Below, piece by piece: positions 24,957 to 31,645 of a DNA stretch of 38,499 bases. How positions within the stretch are numbered: position 1 is the stretch's first letter; the number at the start of each line of letters is the position of its first letter. This stretch comes from CAYRES01 sp964423425. Lineage in GTDB: Bacteria; Actinomycetota; Thermoleophilia; RBG-16-64-13. The DNA is taken from positions 1-38,499 of the forward strand of contig CAYRES010000018.1 of the NCBI GenBank assembly GCA_964423425.1, in the 5' to 3' direction. The translations under genes and the position numbers were made by a program. The notes under the pieces were generated by a model. That model made no database searches, was not told the origin of the DNA, and saw only the letters and a list, made by a program, of their open reading frames with translations.

Positions 24957-25991
24957 ATGCCGGATACCGGTAGTGTGCGTGGCGGAAGCGGCGAGCCGTG
25001 GCCGGAGGTGGTGGTTCACCCCGATGCCGAAAGCCTTGCGCTCGCGCTTGCCACACTCTTTGTGGAAGAAGCCCGTCGAGCCGTGAGGGCGCACGGAGGC
25101 TTCCGGGTTGCGTTGGCCGGAGGGTCGACCCCCAGGTGGGCGTACGAGCTCTTGGCGAGGCCACCCTTCTCGGAGTTGGTCCCTTGGGCGGATGTGGATG
25201 TGTTCTTCGGCGACGAGCGTTGTGTGGAGCCGGATGACCCGCGGAGCAACGAACACATGGCCCGCGAAGCCCTCTTGGATCACGTGCCTCTCCCGGCCGG
25301 CCGGATTCACCCCATGCGCTGCAGGGGCGAAGGCCCTGGCGGTGGTGGCGGTGCCGGCAAAGGTGTAGCCGCAGAAGGGGCGGCCGGCGTCGGTGCCGGC
25401 GTGGCAGGTGCGCTTGCCGCAGGGGTGTCCGGTGCGGGCGGCGCCCTTGTACCCGGTCTCACCGGCGAAGGTGCGCTCCCCGAGGTGGCCGCCCGCCGGG
25501 CGGCCACTGAGTACGAGGAACTGCTGAACGCCTACTTCCCCCGGACAAAGGAAGAGCGGCCGCCGGAAGCCGGATCCCGGCCCCACGCCGGAGCCCCGCT
25601 GGAGCTCGGCGAGCGCGGTCTCGACCTGGTGATCCTGGGGCTCGGTGACAACGGACACACAGCCTCTCTTTTCCCCGGGTCGGACGCTCTCTGGGCCACG
25701 GAACGCCGGGTGGTCGCCGCCTTCGTGGACAAGGAAGCGGGCGCCGGCACCACGGCCGCCGGGGAAGACCTGTGGCGCCTCACCTTGACGGCTCCGTTCA
25801 TCAACCGGGCGGCGGTGGTGGTCTTTGTGGTGAGCGGTTCGGCCAAGGCTCAGGTGGTGGAAGAAGTGCTAGAGGGGCCGCCGGACCCGGAGCGTCTGCC
25901 GGCCCAACTCATCAAGCCGCGGAGCGGCTCGCTCGTGTGGCACCTCGACGAAGAGTCTGCCGCACACATTCGAAGGAGGTTGACCCCATGA
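24957..25991 (+). CDS. pgl: 6-phosphogluconolactonase with Gly/Ala-rich insertion
   Basis: A 344-residue SugarP_isomerase-fold enzyme hydrolysing 6-phosphogluconolactone, between zwf and gnd in the oxidative branch. It shows VALAGGSTPRWAYELLA, the DVFFGDERCVEPDDPRSNEH motif, LDLVILGLGDNGHTASLFPG with the catalytic His, and a C-terminal LTLTAPFINRAAVVVFVVSG. It is about 90 residues longer than typical Pgl (~230-260) because of a Gly/Ala/Val-rich insert at ~123-175 (GEGPGGGGGAGKGVAAEG and onward) and a smaller Pro/Arg-rich insert near 200-220. All active-site motifs flank the inserts and remain intact, so activity is likely. Its end overlaps the HAD gene start (ATGA). Confidence 0.93.
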   Translation: MPDTGSVRGGSGEPWPEVVVHPDAESLALALATLFVEEARRAVRAHGGFRVALAGGSTPRWAYELLARPPFSELVPWADVDVFFGDERCVEPDDPRSNEHMAREALLDHVPLPAGRIHPMRCRGEGPGGGGGAGKGVAAEGAAGVGAGVAGALAAGVSGAGGALVPGLTGEGALPEVAARRAATEYEELLNAYFPRTKEERPPEAGSRPHAGAPLELGERGLDLVILGLGDNGHTASLFPGSDALWATERRVVAAFVDKEAGAGTTAAGEDLWRLTLTAPFINRAAVVVFVVSGSAKAQVVEEVLEGPPDPERLPAQLIKPRSGSLVWHLDEESAAHIRRRLTP

Positions 25992-26869
25992 GTGGAGCTT
26001 CTTCCACCGGGAGACGCATCGATCTGTTGTTGGCCGATGTGGACGGCACGTTGGTCACCCGCAGCAAGCAGCTGACAGAACAGACCCTGGCGGCGGTGAA
26101 GACCCTGAAAGAGAACGGCATCGTCTTCACAGTCACGAGCGGGCGTCCGCCTCGCGGCTTGGTGCCGCTCATCGAGGCCCTCGATATAGCCGCGCCGGTA
26201 GCCGGCTTCAACGGCGGCGTGTTCTTCGAGCCTGACCTGACGATCATCTCCCAGGCATTGGTACCGGCCGAAGTAGCCGCCAGAGCCATCGGCACCATCG
26301 TTGAGCACGGCCTCGATGTCTGGGTCTACTGCGGAACGGATTGGTACATCCGCGATGCTGATGCACCTCATGTGGAGAGGGAGGCCCACACCGTTGGATT
26401 CTCTCCCGTCGTCTTACCCGGCTTCGATGATGTGCTCGACCGGGTGGTCAAGATCGTGGGAGTGAGCGACGACTACGATGCGGTGGCCCTCGCCGAGAAG
26501 GATGCACAGGAAGCGTGTGGCGCGAGCGCCTCGGCAAGCCGTTCCCAACCCTACTACGTGGACATCACCCACCCGGACGCCCACAAGGGCATGGTTGTCA
26601 CCCGGCTCTCGGAGATACTGGCCATCCCCTTCGCCCGCATCGCCACCATCGGCGACATGCCCAACGATGTACTCATGTTCCGCCGCAGTGGCCTCAGCAT
26701 CGCCATGGGTAACGCCGGCGACGAAGTGAAGGCGGCAGCGCACGAGGTGACCGCATCGAACGAAGAGGAAGGTTTTGCCCGCGCGGTTGAGACCTACGTG
26801 CTGGCCTCGCAGGGCCGAGGCGGGAAAGAGACGGGGCTTGGAGGCCCCGGGTGGAGGGAAGGAGCATGA
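25988..26869 (+). CDS. Cof-type HAD-IIB sugar phosphatase
   Basis: A 293-residue haloacid dehalogenase-superfamily phosphatase. Motif I is LLLADVDGTLVTRSKQLTEQ (nucleophile and acid Asp), motif II VFTVTSGRPPRGLVPLIEAL, motif III the Lys in DAHKGMVVTRLSE, and motif IV ATIGDMPNDVLMFRRSGLSI. The C2-type cap lies between residues ~90 and 190. Cof-type enzymes dephosphorylate sugar phosphates and similar metabolites; the exact substrate is not visible. It sits between pgl and zwf with ATGA overlaps on both sides and a GAAGGAGG site, so it may remove an overflow phosphate such as 6-phosphogluconate or erythrose 4-phosphate. That substrate idea is inference from context only. Confidence 0.93.
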   Translation: MSGASSTGRRIDLLLADVDGTLVTRSKQLTEQTLAAVKTLKENGIVFTVTSGRPPRGLVPLIEALDIAAPVAGFNGGVFFEPDLTIISQALVPAEVAARAIGTIVEHGLDVWVYCGTDWYIRDADAPHVEREAHTVGFSPVVLPGFDDVLDRVVKIVGVSDDYDAVALAEKDAQEACGASASASRSQPYYVDITHPDAHKGMVVTRLSEILAIPFARIATIGDMPNDVLMFRRSGLSIAMGNAGDEVKAAAHEVTASNEEEGFARAVETYVLASQGRGGKETGLGGPGWREGA

Positions 26870-28254
26870 CGATGGACAAACCACATGCGGATGCACTCGT
26901 GTTCTTTGGGGCTACCGGAGATCTCGTCTACAAGGAGATCTTCCCCGCGCTGCAGGGACTGGTTCGGGACGGCAGAGTCCGCATACCGCTCATCGGAGTG
27001 GCCCGCTCACCGTGGACGATCGCTCAATTGAGGGACCGGGCCCGAAGCAGTCTGGAGCGCAAGGGCATCTTTGACGAAGAGGCCTTCGAGACGCTGGCGG
27101 GCCTGCTTGAGTACGTCTCGGGCGACTACGGGTCTCCGGAGACGTACGTCCGTATCCGGGAAGCACTGGGCGATGCCCAGCACCCCGTCTTCTACATGGC
27201 GGTTCCGCCCAGTGTGTTCCCGGTAGTGACCGATGCCTTGGCCGCCTCCGGTTGCTCCCAGGGGGCCCGCGTGGTGGTGGAGAAGCCCTTCGGACGAGAT
27301 CTTGCTTCGGCCAGCTCACTGAACGAGACGCTGCACAAGCACTTCGTGGAGGAATCGATCTTCCGCATCGACCACTTCTTGGGCAAGGAGCCGGTACAGA
27401 ACGTCACCTACACGCGTTTTGCCAACCCCATACTGGAGCCGATCTGGAACTGTGATCACATACGCAGTATCCAGATCACCATGGCAGAGGACTTCGGGGT
27501 CAAAGATCGGGGCGGCTTCTACGAAGAGGCGGGGGCCATCCGGGACGTGGTGCAGAATCACCTCCTACAGGTTCTCGCCATCGTGGCCATGGAGCCGACC
27601 GGAGGCGAACCCGATGGCTACCGGACCGAGAAGGTGAGACTGCTCAAGGCCATTCGCCCGTTGGAGGCCGCCGACGTCGTTCGGGGCCAGTACGAGGGTT
27701 ACCGATCAGTCAAGGGCGTGGCCCCCGATTCCGTGGTGGAGACGTATGCGGCACTGCGGCTGAGCATCGAGAATCAACGTTGGGCTGGAGTGCCGGTGTA
27801 CATCCGGACCGGCAAGGAGCTTGCGGTTACGGCCACGGAAGTCTTCGTCGAGTTCAAGCGACTGCCACGGGAAGCGTTCGGAGAAGATGTGGCTCCGGCC
27901 TCCAATCATCTGCGCATGAGAATTGGTCCGGGCATCGATATCGGCTTGGGGCTGCGGGTGAAAGTCCCCGGGGAGCAGATGATCGGCAGGGATGTGGAAC
28001 TGTCGCTCACCTCTCTGCCCGCGGAGGGTGACCCTCCCTACCAGCGCCTGTTCTCGGAAGCCATCGCCGGCAATCCCGAACTCTTCGCCCGGCAGGATGG
28101 AGTGGAGGAATCGTGGCGTATTGTGGCCCCCATACTCGGGGACGTCACGCCCGTTTACAGCTATGAACCCGGAACCTGGGGCCCCGACGAAGCGCGACGG
28201 CTCATGGGCGAGCACGGGCCCTGGCTCGATCCGTCCGTTCCGGTGGATTCTTGA
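26866..28254 (+). CDS. zwf: Glucose-6-phosphate 1-dehydrogenase
   Basis: A 462-residue enzyme catalysing the first, NADP+-reducing step of the oxidative pentose-phosphate pathway. The coenzyme motif is FFGATGDLVYKEIFPALQGL, followed by VFYMAVPPSVFPVV, RVVVEKPFGRDLASA, the active-site signature FRIDHFLGKEPVQNVTYTRF with the catalytic His pair, VQNHLLQVLAIVAMEPTG, and VPVYIRTGKELAVTATEVFV. Length is near the family's usual 460-500. I chose ATG 26866 because it overlaps the HAD stop as ATGA and follows GAGGGAAGGAG; ATG 26872 is possible. Confidence 0.97.
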   Translation: MTMDKPHADALVFFGATGDLVYKEIFPALQGLVRDGRVRIPLIGVARSPWTIAQLRDRARSSLERKGIFDEEAFETLAGLLEYVSGDYGSPETYVRIREALGDAQHPVFYMAVPPSVFPVVTDALAASGCSQGARVVVEKPFGRDLASASSLNETLHKHFVEESIFRIDHFLGKEPVQNVTYTRFANPILEPIWNCDHIRSIQITMAEDFGVKDRGGFYEEAGAIRDVVQNHLLQVLAIVAMEPTGGEPDGYRTEKVRLLKAIRPLEAADVVRGQYEGYRSVKGVAPDSVVETYAALRLSIENQRWAGVPVYIRTGKELAVTATEVFVEFKRLPREAFGEDVAPASNHLRMRIGPGIDIGLGLRVKVPGEQMIGRDVELSLTSLPAEGDPPYQRLFSEAIAGNPELFARQDGVEESWRIVAPILGDVTPVYSYEPGTWGPDEARRLMGEHGPWLDPSVPVDS

Positions 28255-28299
28255 CTGAACGGACGAACTTGACTGACCGATACGCGAAGGGAGGACGTC

Positions 28300-28401
28300 A
28301 TGGACGGCCCACGGGACCTGCACGCGCTGTGTGAACCGAGAATTGCGAAATCCATAGCCGCGAAAGCCGGGGCCAGAAAGGCGAAGGAGGCGGAAAGATG
28401 A
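28300..28401 (+). CDS. Small ORF (33 aa) coupled to pgi
   Basis: A short reading frame between zwf and pgi encodes MDGPRDLHALCEPRIAKSIA followed by AKAGARKAKEAER. It has its own strong ribosome site (GAAGGGAGGACGTC before the ATG), and its TGA overlaps the pgi start as ATGA, like most other junctions of this operon. The C-terminus is Ala/Lys-rich and helical in tendency. It may be a real small protein, or a leader whose translation opens the pgi site; chance cannot be excluded. I recognise no homologue. Confidence 0.45.
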   Translation: MDGPRDLHALCEPRIAKSIAAKAGARKAKEAER

Positions 28402-30053
28402 GCCGGGAGGCCCCCAGATTGACCGATTCAAATTCCTGGAAGGCCCTGCAGGCCCACTATCAGGATGTCCGTGGCCTGCACCTCCGTGAGCTCTTTGCCC
28501 AAGACTCCTCGCGGGCGGAGCGCTTCGTTGCCGCGGGAGCGGGGCTGTCACTCGATTACTCCAAGAACCGTATCACTGACGAGACCATGCGCCTGCTCGT
28601 GGAGGTGGCCCGGGAGCGGGGAGTCGAAGAGCGCCGCGACGCCATGCTCCGGGGCGAGAAGATCAACACCACCGAGAACCGTGCCGTCCTGCATGCCGCA
28701 CTCCGGGCGCCACGCACGGCGAGCATCATGGTGGACGGCCACGACGTGATGCCCGGTGTGCACGAGGTGCTCGACCGTATGGCGGCATTTGCCGAGCAGG
28801 TGCGTTCCGGGGAGTGGAAAGGCTTTACCGGAGGGGGCATCAAGAACGTGATCAACATCGGCATAGGCGGGTCCTATCTGGGCCCGGAGATGGCCTACCA
28901 CGCGCTCAGGCCCTACAGTGAGCGAGACATGGAGTTCCGCTTCGTGGCCAACGTGGATGGTGCAGCCTTCACCGAAGCCACTGCCGGCCTCGATCCGGCC
29001 GAGACCCTCTTCATCATCTCGTCGAAGACCTTCACCACCCTGGAGACGATGACCAACGCGCGGGCGGCCCGGGCGTGGGTGGTGGATGCCCTGGGGAGCG
29101 AGGCGGCGGTCGGCCGGCACTTCGTGGCCGTGTCCACCAACGAGGCCGAGGTGCAGAAGTTCGGTGTCGATCTCGCGAACACCTTCGGTTTCTGGGACTG
29201 GGTGGGCGGACGTTACTCCATGGACTCGGCCATAGGCCTCTCCACCATGATCGCCGTCGGGCCCGAGCGGTTCCACGACCTGCTGGCCGGCTTCCGGGCC
29301 ATGGACGAGCACTTCGCACACACGCCCCTCGAGCAGAATCTGCCCGTGCTGCTCGGGCTCCTTACTGTCTGGTACAACAACTTCTTCGGGGCACAGACCA
29401 TCGCCGTCCTGCCCTATGCCCGTGCCCTCGCCCGCTTCCCCGCCTACCTACAACAGCTGCAGATGGAGAGCAACGGCAAGCACGTCGACTTGGAGGCCCG
29501 CCCGGTGGACTACGAGACCGGACCGGTCATCTGGGGCGAACCGGGCACCGACGGCCAGCACTCCTTCTATCAGCTGATCCACCAAGGCACCAAGCTCATT
29601 CCGTGTGACCTCATCGGCTTCTTGGAGCCGCTGTCCCCCCTCGTGCGCCAACACGATCTCCTCATGGCCAACCTGTTCGCGCAGGCGGAGGCGTTGGCTT
29701 TCGGCTCCACTGCGGAGGAGCTGGCGGCGCGGGGAGTGGATGCCGCCCAGATCCCCTTCCGCGTCATGGAGGGCAACCGTCCCACCAACGTCATCCTGGC
29801 CGATCGCTTGGACCCCCGGACGCTTGGGAGTCTGGTGGCGCTCTATGAGCACAGCGTCTTCACTCAAGGGGTGATCTGGGGAATCGATTCCTTTGACCAG
29901 TGGGGAGTGGAGCTCGGCAAGATACTTGCATCCCGCATCGTCGCGGAGATCGAAGAGGAAGGCGACGCCGATCTCACTCACGATGATTCCACGAACACCC
30001 TGATTCGTCGCTATCGGCAGGCCCGGGCGAGGTCGGCCGGCGACAGAGACTGA
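28398..30053 (+). CDS. pgi: Glucose-6-phosphate isomerase
   Basis: A 551-residue isomerase interconverting glucose 6-phosphate and fructose 6-phosphate; in an operon with zwf and tkt it can return fructose 6-phosphate to the oxidative branch. Motifs: KINTTENRAVLHAALRAP, NVINIGIGGSYLGPEMAYHA, ISSKTFTTLETMTNA, GRYSMDSAIGLSTMIAVGP, LQQLQMESNGKHVD with the catalytic Glu region, IWGEPGTDGQHSFYQLIHQG with the ring-opening His, and FDQWGVELGKILA with the conserved Lys. Length is normal. The ATG follows GAAGGAGGCGGAAAG and is coupled to the small ORF upstream. The selenoprotein gene begins 12 bases after its stop. Confidence 0.97.
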   Translation: MSREAPRLTDSNSWKALQAHYQDVRGLHLRELFAQDSSRAERFVAAGAGLSLDYSKNRITDETMRLLVEVARERGVEERRDAMLRGEKINTTENRAVLHAALRAPRTASIMVDGHDVMPGVHEVLDRMAAFAEQVRSGEWKGFTGGGIKNVINIGIGGSYLGPEMAYHALRPYSERDMEFRFVANVDGAAFTEATAGLDPAETLFIISSKTFTTLETMTNARAARAWVVDALGSEAAVGRHFVAVSTNEAEVQKFGVDLANTFGFWDWVGGRYSMDSAIGLSTMIAVGPERFHDLLAGFRAMDEHFAHTPLEQNLPVLLGLLTVWYNNFFGAQTIAVLPYARALARFPAYLQQLQMESNGKHVDLEARPVDYETGPVIWGEPGTDGQHSFYQLIHQGTKLIPCDLIGFLEPLSPLVRQHDLLMANLFAQAEALAFGSTAEELAARGVDAAQIPFRVMEGNRPTNVILADRLDPRTLGSLVALYEHSVFTQGVIWGIDSFDQWGVELGKILASRIVAEIEEEGDADLTHDDSTNTLIRRYRQARARSAGDRD

Positions 30054-30065
30054 GGCGAGGTTGAC

Positions 30066-30857
30066 ATGGACTTCTCTGTGGTGGAGGCGGAGTACCTGCG
30101 AGACAGGGCGGTGCCCGACTTCGAATGGAACCAGTTCGACGAGCCCTCCCGGCCTCGGCCTCTGGCCGTGGGCGTGCGGGAGGCGCGCGTAGCTCTCGTG
30201 TCGACGGCGGGTGCGTATCTTCCGGCCACCCAGGAGCCCTTCGTCTTGAGGAGCCCGCTGGGCGACGATAGTTTTCGCGTGATACCGGGAGAGGCGACCC
30301 GGGACGAGATCTCCTTGGCACACGTGGGGTACGATATCCGCCGCGCCGCCGAAGATCTCGACACGGTATTTCCTTTGAACCTCCTGCGCGACTTTGCTGC
30401 GCAGGAGATGATCGGGAGCGTTGCCCCCCGGCATGCGGCCTTCATGGGGTACATACCGAAGACCGCGCGGCTGCTGACGGAGATAGGGCCGGAAGTCGCC
30501 CGGATCTTCCGCGATGATCACGTTGACTTGGCAATTCTCGTACCGGCCTGACCGGTCTGCAATCAGTCCGTGGGGCTGATTCAGCGGGTCTTGGACGAAG
30601 CCGGTATCCCCACCGTCTCTCTCACCTTGGTGCGCGAGATCACCCAACTGGTGCAGCCTTCAAAGGCCCTCTATCTGCAGCATCCTTTCGGGCTCACCCT
30701 GGGGGCAGTCGGCGACCGTGACACTCACGAGGCCATTCTGCGGGAGTGCCTGCGCTGGGCGGAGGAGGAGCTTCCCCCGGGGACCATCGTGGACCTACCC
30801 TACCGCTGGGACAAGGACGATCTGCGCGAGCGCCAGCTGCGCAAGGAGGCGCACTAG
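30066..30857 (+). CDS. GrdB/PrdB-family selenoprotein with in-frame UGA (Sec162)
   Basis: If TGA 30549-30551 is read as selenocysteine, this is one 263-residue protein of the glycine/sarcosine/betaine/D-proline reductase selenoprotein B family. The part before the TGA has LVSTAGAYLPATQEPF, HVGYDIRRAAEDLDTVFPLN and LRDFAAQEMIGSVAPRHAAF, then VDLAILVPA. The reading continues in the same frame as U-PVCNQSVGLIQRVLDEAGIP, TVSLTLVREITQLVQPSKAL and a normal C-terminus ending at TAG. The UxxC redox pair (U162, C165) falls exactly where family members have Cys or Sec. A hairpin fitting the bacterial SECIS rule begins nine bases later. The length is close to PrdB (~240), far shorter than GrdB. Its substrate and partner are unknown; no Grd/Prd subunits are nearby. 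It is 12 bases behind pgi, so it is probably part of the NADPH operon. Confidence 0.88.
30561..30581 (+). promoter_or_regulatory. Candidate bacterial SECIS element of the GrdB/PrdB-like gene
   Basis: AATCAGTCC (30561-30569) pairs with GGGCTGATT (30573-30581), nine pairs including one U-G, around a GTG triloop whose first base is G. If the inner pairs open, the loop is TCCGTGGGG. The apical loop starts 18 bases after the UGA, inside the 16-37 base window described for bacterial SECIS elements. The coding sequence is conserved at the same place, so the structure must be judged together with the protein evidence. Confidence 0.65.
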
Positions 30858-31423
30858 GTTGACGTGCGCAGGATACTGAGCAGCTCGGTGATATCGGGCC
30901 GGTCGACCGGGTCTTTGCTGGTATGGGCGAACAGCACACGCCCGTCGCCGCCGATGATGAAATCGCCCCCGAGCTGAGCGGAGTCGTCCTGGACGCCTCG
31001 CCACTTGCGTCCGGCCCGGTGCAGCTCGACATAGGTCCGGATGGTGCGGGCGTTCCAGGAGTGCAGATACGAGCGCCGTAGCCCGTAGGCCTTGTAGGCC
31101 TCGCGATGCTGGTCGAGCACGACGGGGAAAGGGGCCCCCGTCTCCCGCTGCCACTGCTGCATCTTGGCGGCGCTCGAGAAGGAGATCAAGAGAACCTTCG
31201 CTCCCAGTTCGGCCAACTCGGATTGGTGGTCGCGCAACTGCGCGACGTGCTCGCGGCAGGGCAGTCAACCCGGGTGCCGGAGGAAGACGAGGAGTAGGAA
31301 ACGGCCGTCCCGGAGGGCGTCCTCGAGGGCGATGAGGCCGCCGTCCAACGTGGGAAGGGTGAAGGTGGGAGCGGGATCACCCACCTCGGGAGGCCGAAGT
31401 ATCGTGTCTTCTCTGGCGGGCAT
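30854..31423 (-). CDS. Peroxiredoxin-like (SelL/AhpC-TSA_2 type) selenoprotein with in-frame UGA (Sec53)
   Basis: Reading TGA 31267-31265 as selenocysteine joins a 189-residue thioredoxin-fold protein. The first part runs MPAREDTILRPPEVGDPAPT, then FTLPTLDGGLIALEDALRDG and FLLLVFLRHPG; the UGA follows, then LPCREHVAQLRDHQSELAEL and a full C-terminal domain (KVLLISFSSAAKMQQWQRET, FPVVLDQHREAYKAYGLRRS, AQLGGDFIIGGDGRVLFAHT). U53-L-P-C56 occupies the CxxC redox position at the end of strand 1/start of helix 1. The ATG has a strong CAGGAGGACG site, which marks it as the true start rather than the GTG-type start at 31237 inside the second half. The protein resembles AhpC/TSA_2 'peroxiredoxin-like' and SelL-related families, so thiol-dependent peroxide or disulfide reduction is likely. 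It converges on the other selenoprotein gene, sharing CTAG at the stops. Confidence 0.88.
31229..31246 (-). promoter_or_regulatory. Candidate bacterial SECIS element of the peroxiredoxin-like gene
   Basis: On the minus strand GTCGCGC (31246-31240) pairs perfectly with GCGCGAC (31235-31229) around an AGTT loop that has G in its second position. The loop starts 26 bases after the UGA, within the window known for bacterial SECIS hairpins. A competing hairpin nearer the UGA (CTG-C-CGCGA with TCGCG-CAG, loop GCACG, 31259-31238) also has a leading G but a spacing of only 14 bases. One of the two probably recruits SelB. Confidence 0.6.
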
Positions 31424-31645
31424 CGTCCTCCTGGTTCAGGCTGCTGCTCGGTCGGTCTGTCTGTTGCGCGTTGATCCCCCGGATAGAGAGAATGCAAACG
31501 CGGGGAAGAGGGGGAGACGGGCCGCAGGTGTCCGCGTGCTGCAGGTGTCGGGGATGTCGGTCGTGGGAATCAACGGCTTCGAGGACTGCATCGGCGAACG
31601 GCGCAGTCACGGACGCTTGTGGAAGCGTGGACAAGGATGGCGGAC

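Noticed and set aside
30549..30551. Simple nonsense mutation or sequencing error as the cause of the UGA codons
   Set aside because: Two neighbouring unrelated genes each have exactly one UGA, both at the redox Cys position of a CxxC-type motif and both followed by a hairpin; chance is unlikely, though not excluded without the Sec machinery.
30570..30857. A separate gene starting at GTG 30570
   Set aside because: It has no ribosome site and begins inside a conserved segment (NQSVGLIQR) that continues the upstream frame; the in-frame UGA explanation is better.
30854..31237. A separate minus-strand gene starting at 31237
   Set aside because: The start lies inside a thioredoxin-fold domain; the upstream frame with ATG 31423 and a strong ribosome site supplies the missing N-terminus and the redox motif.
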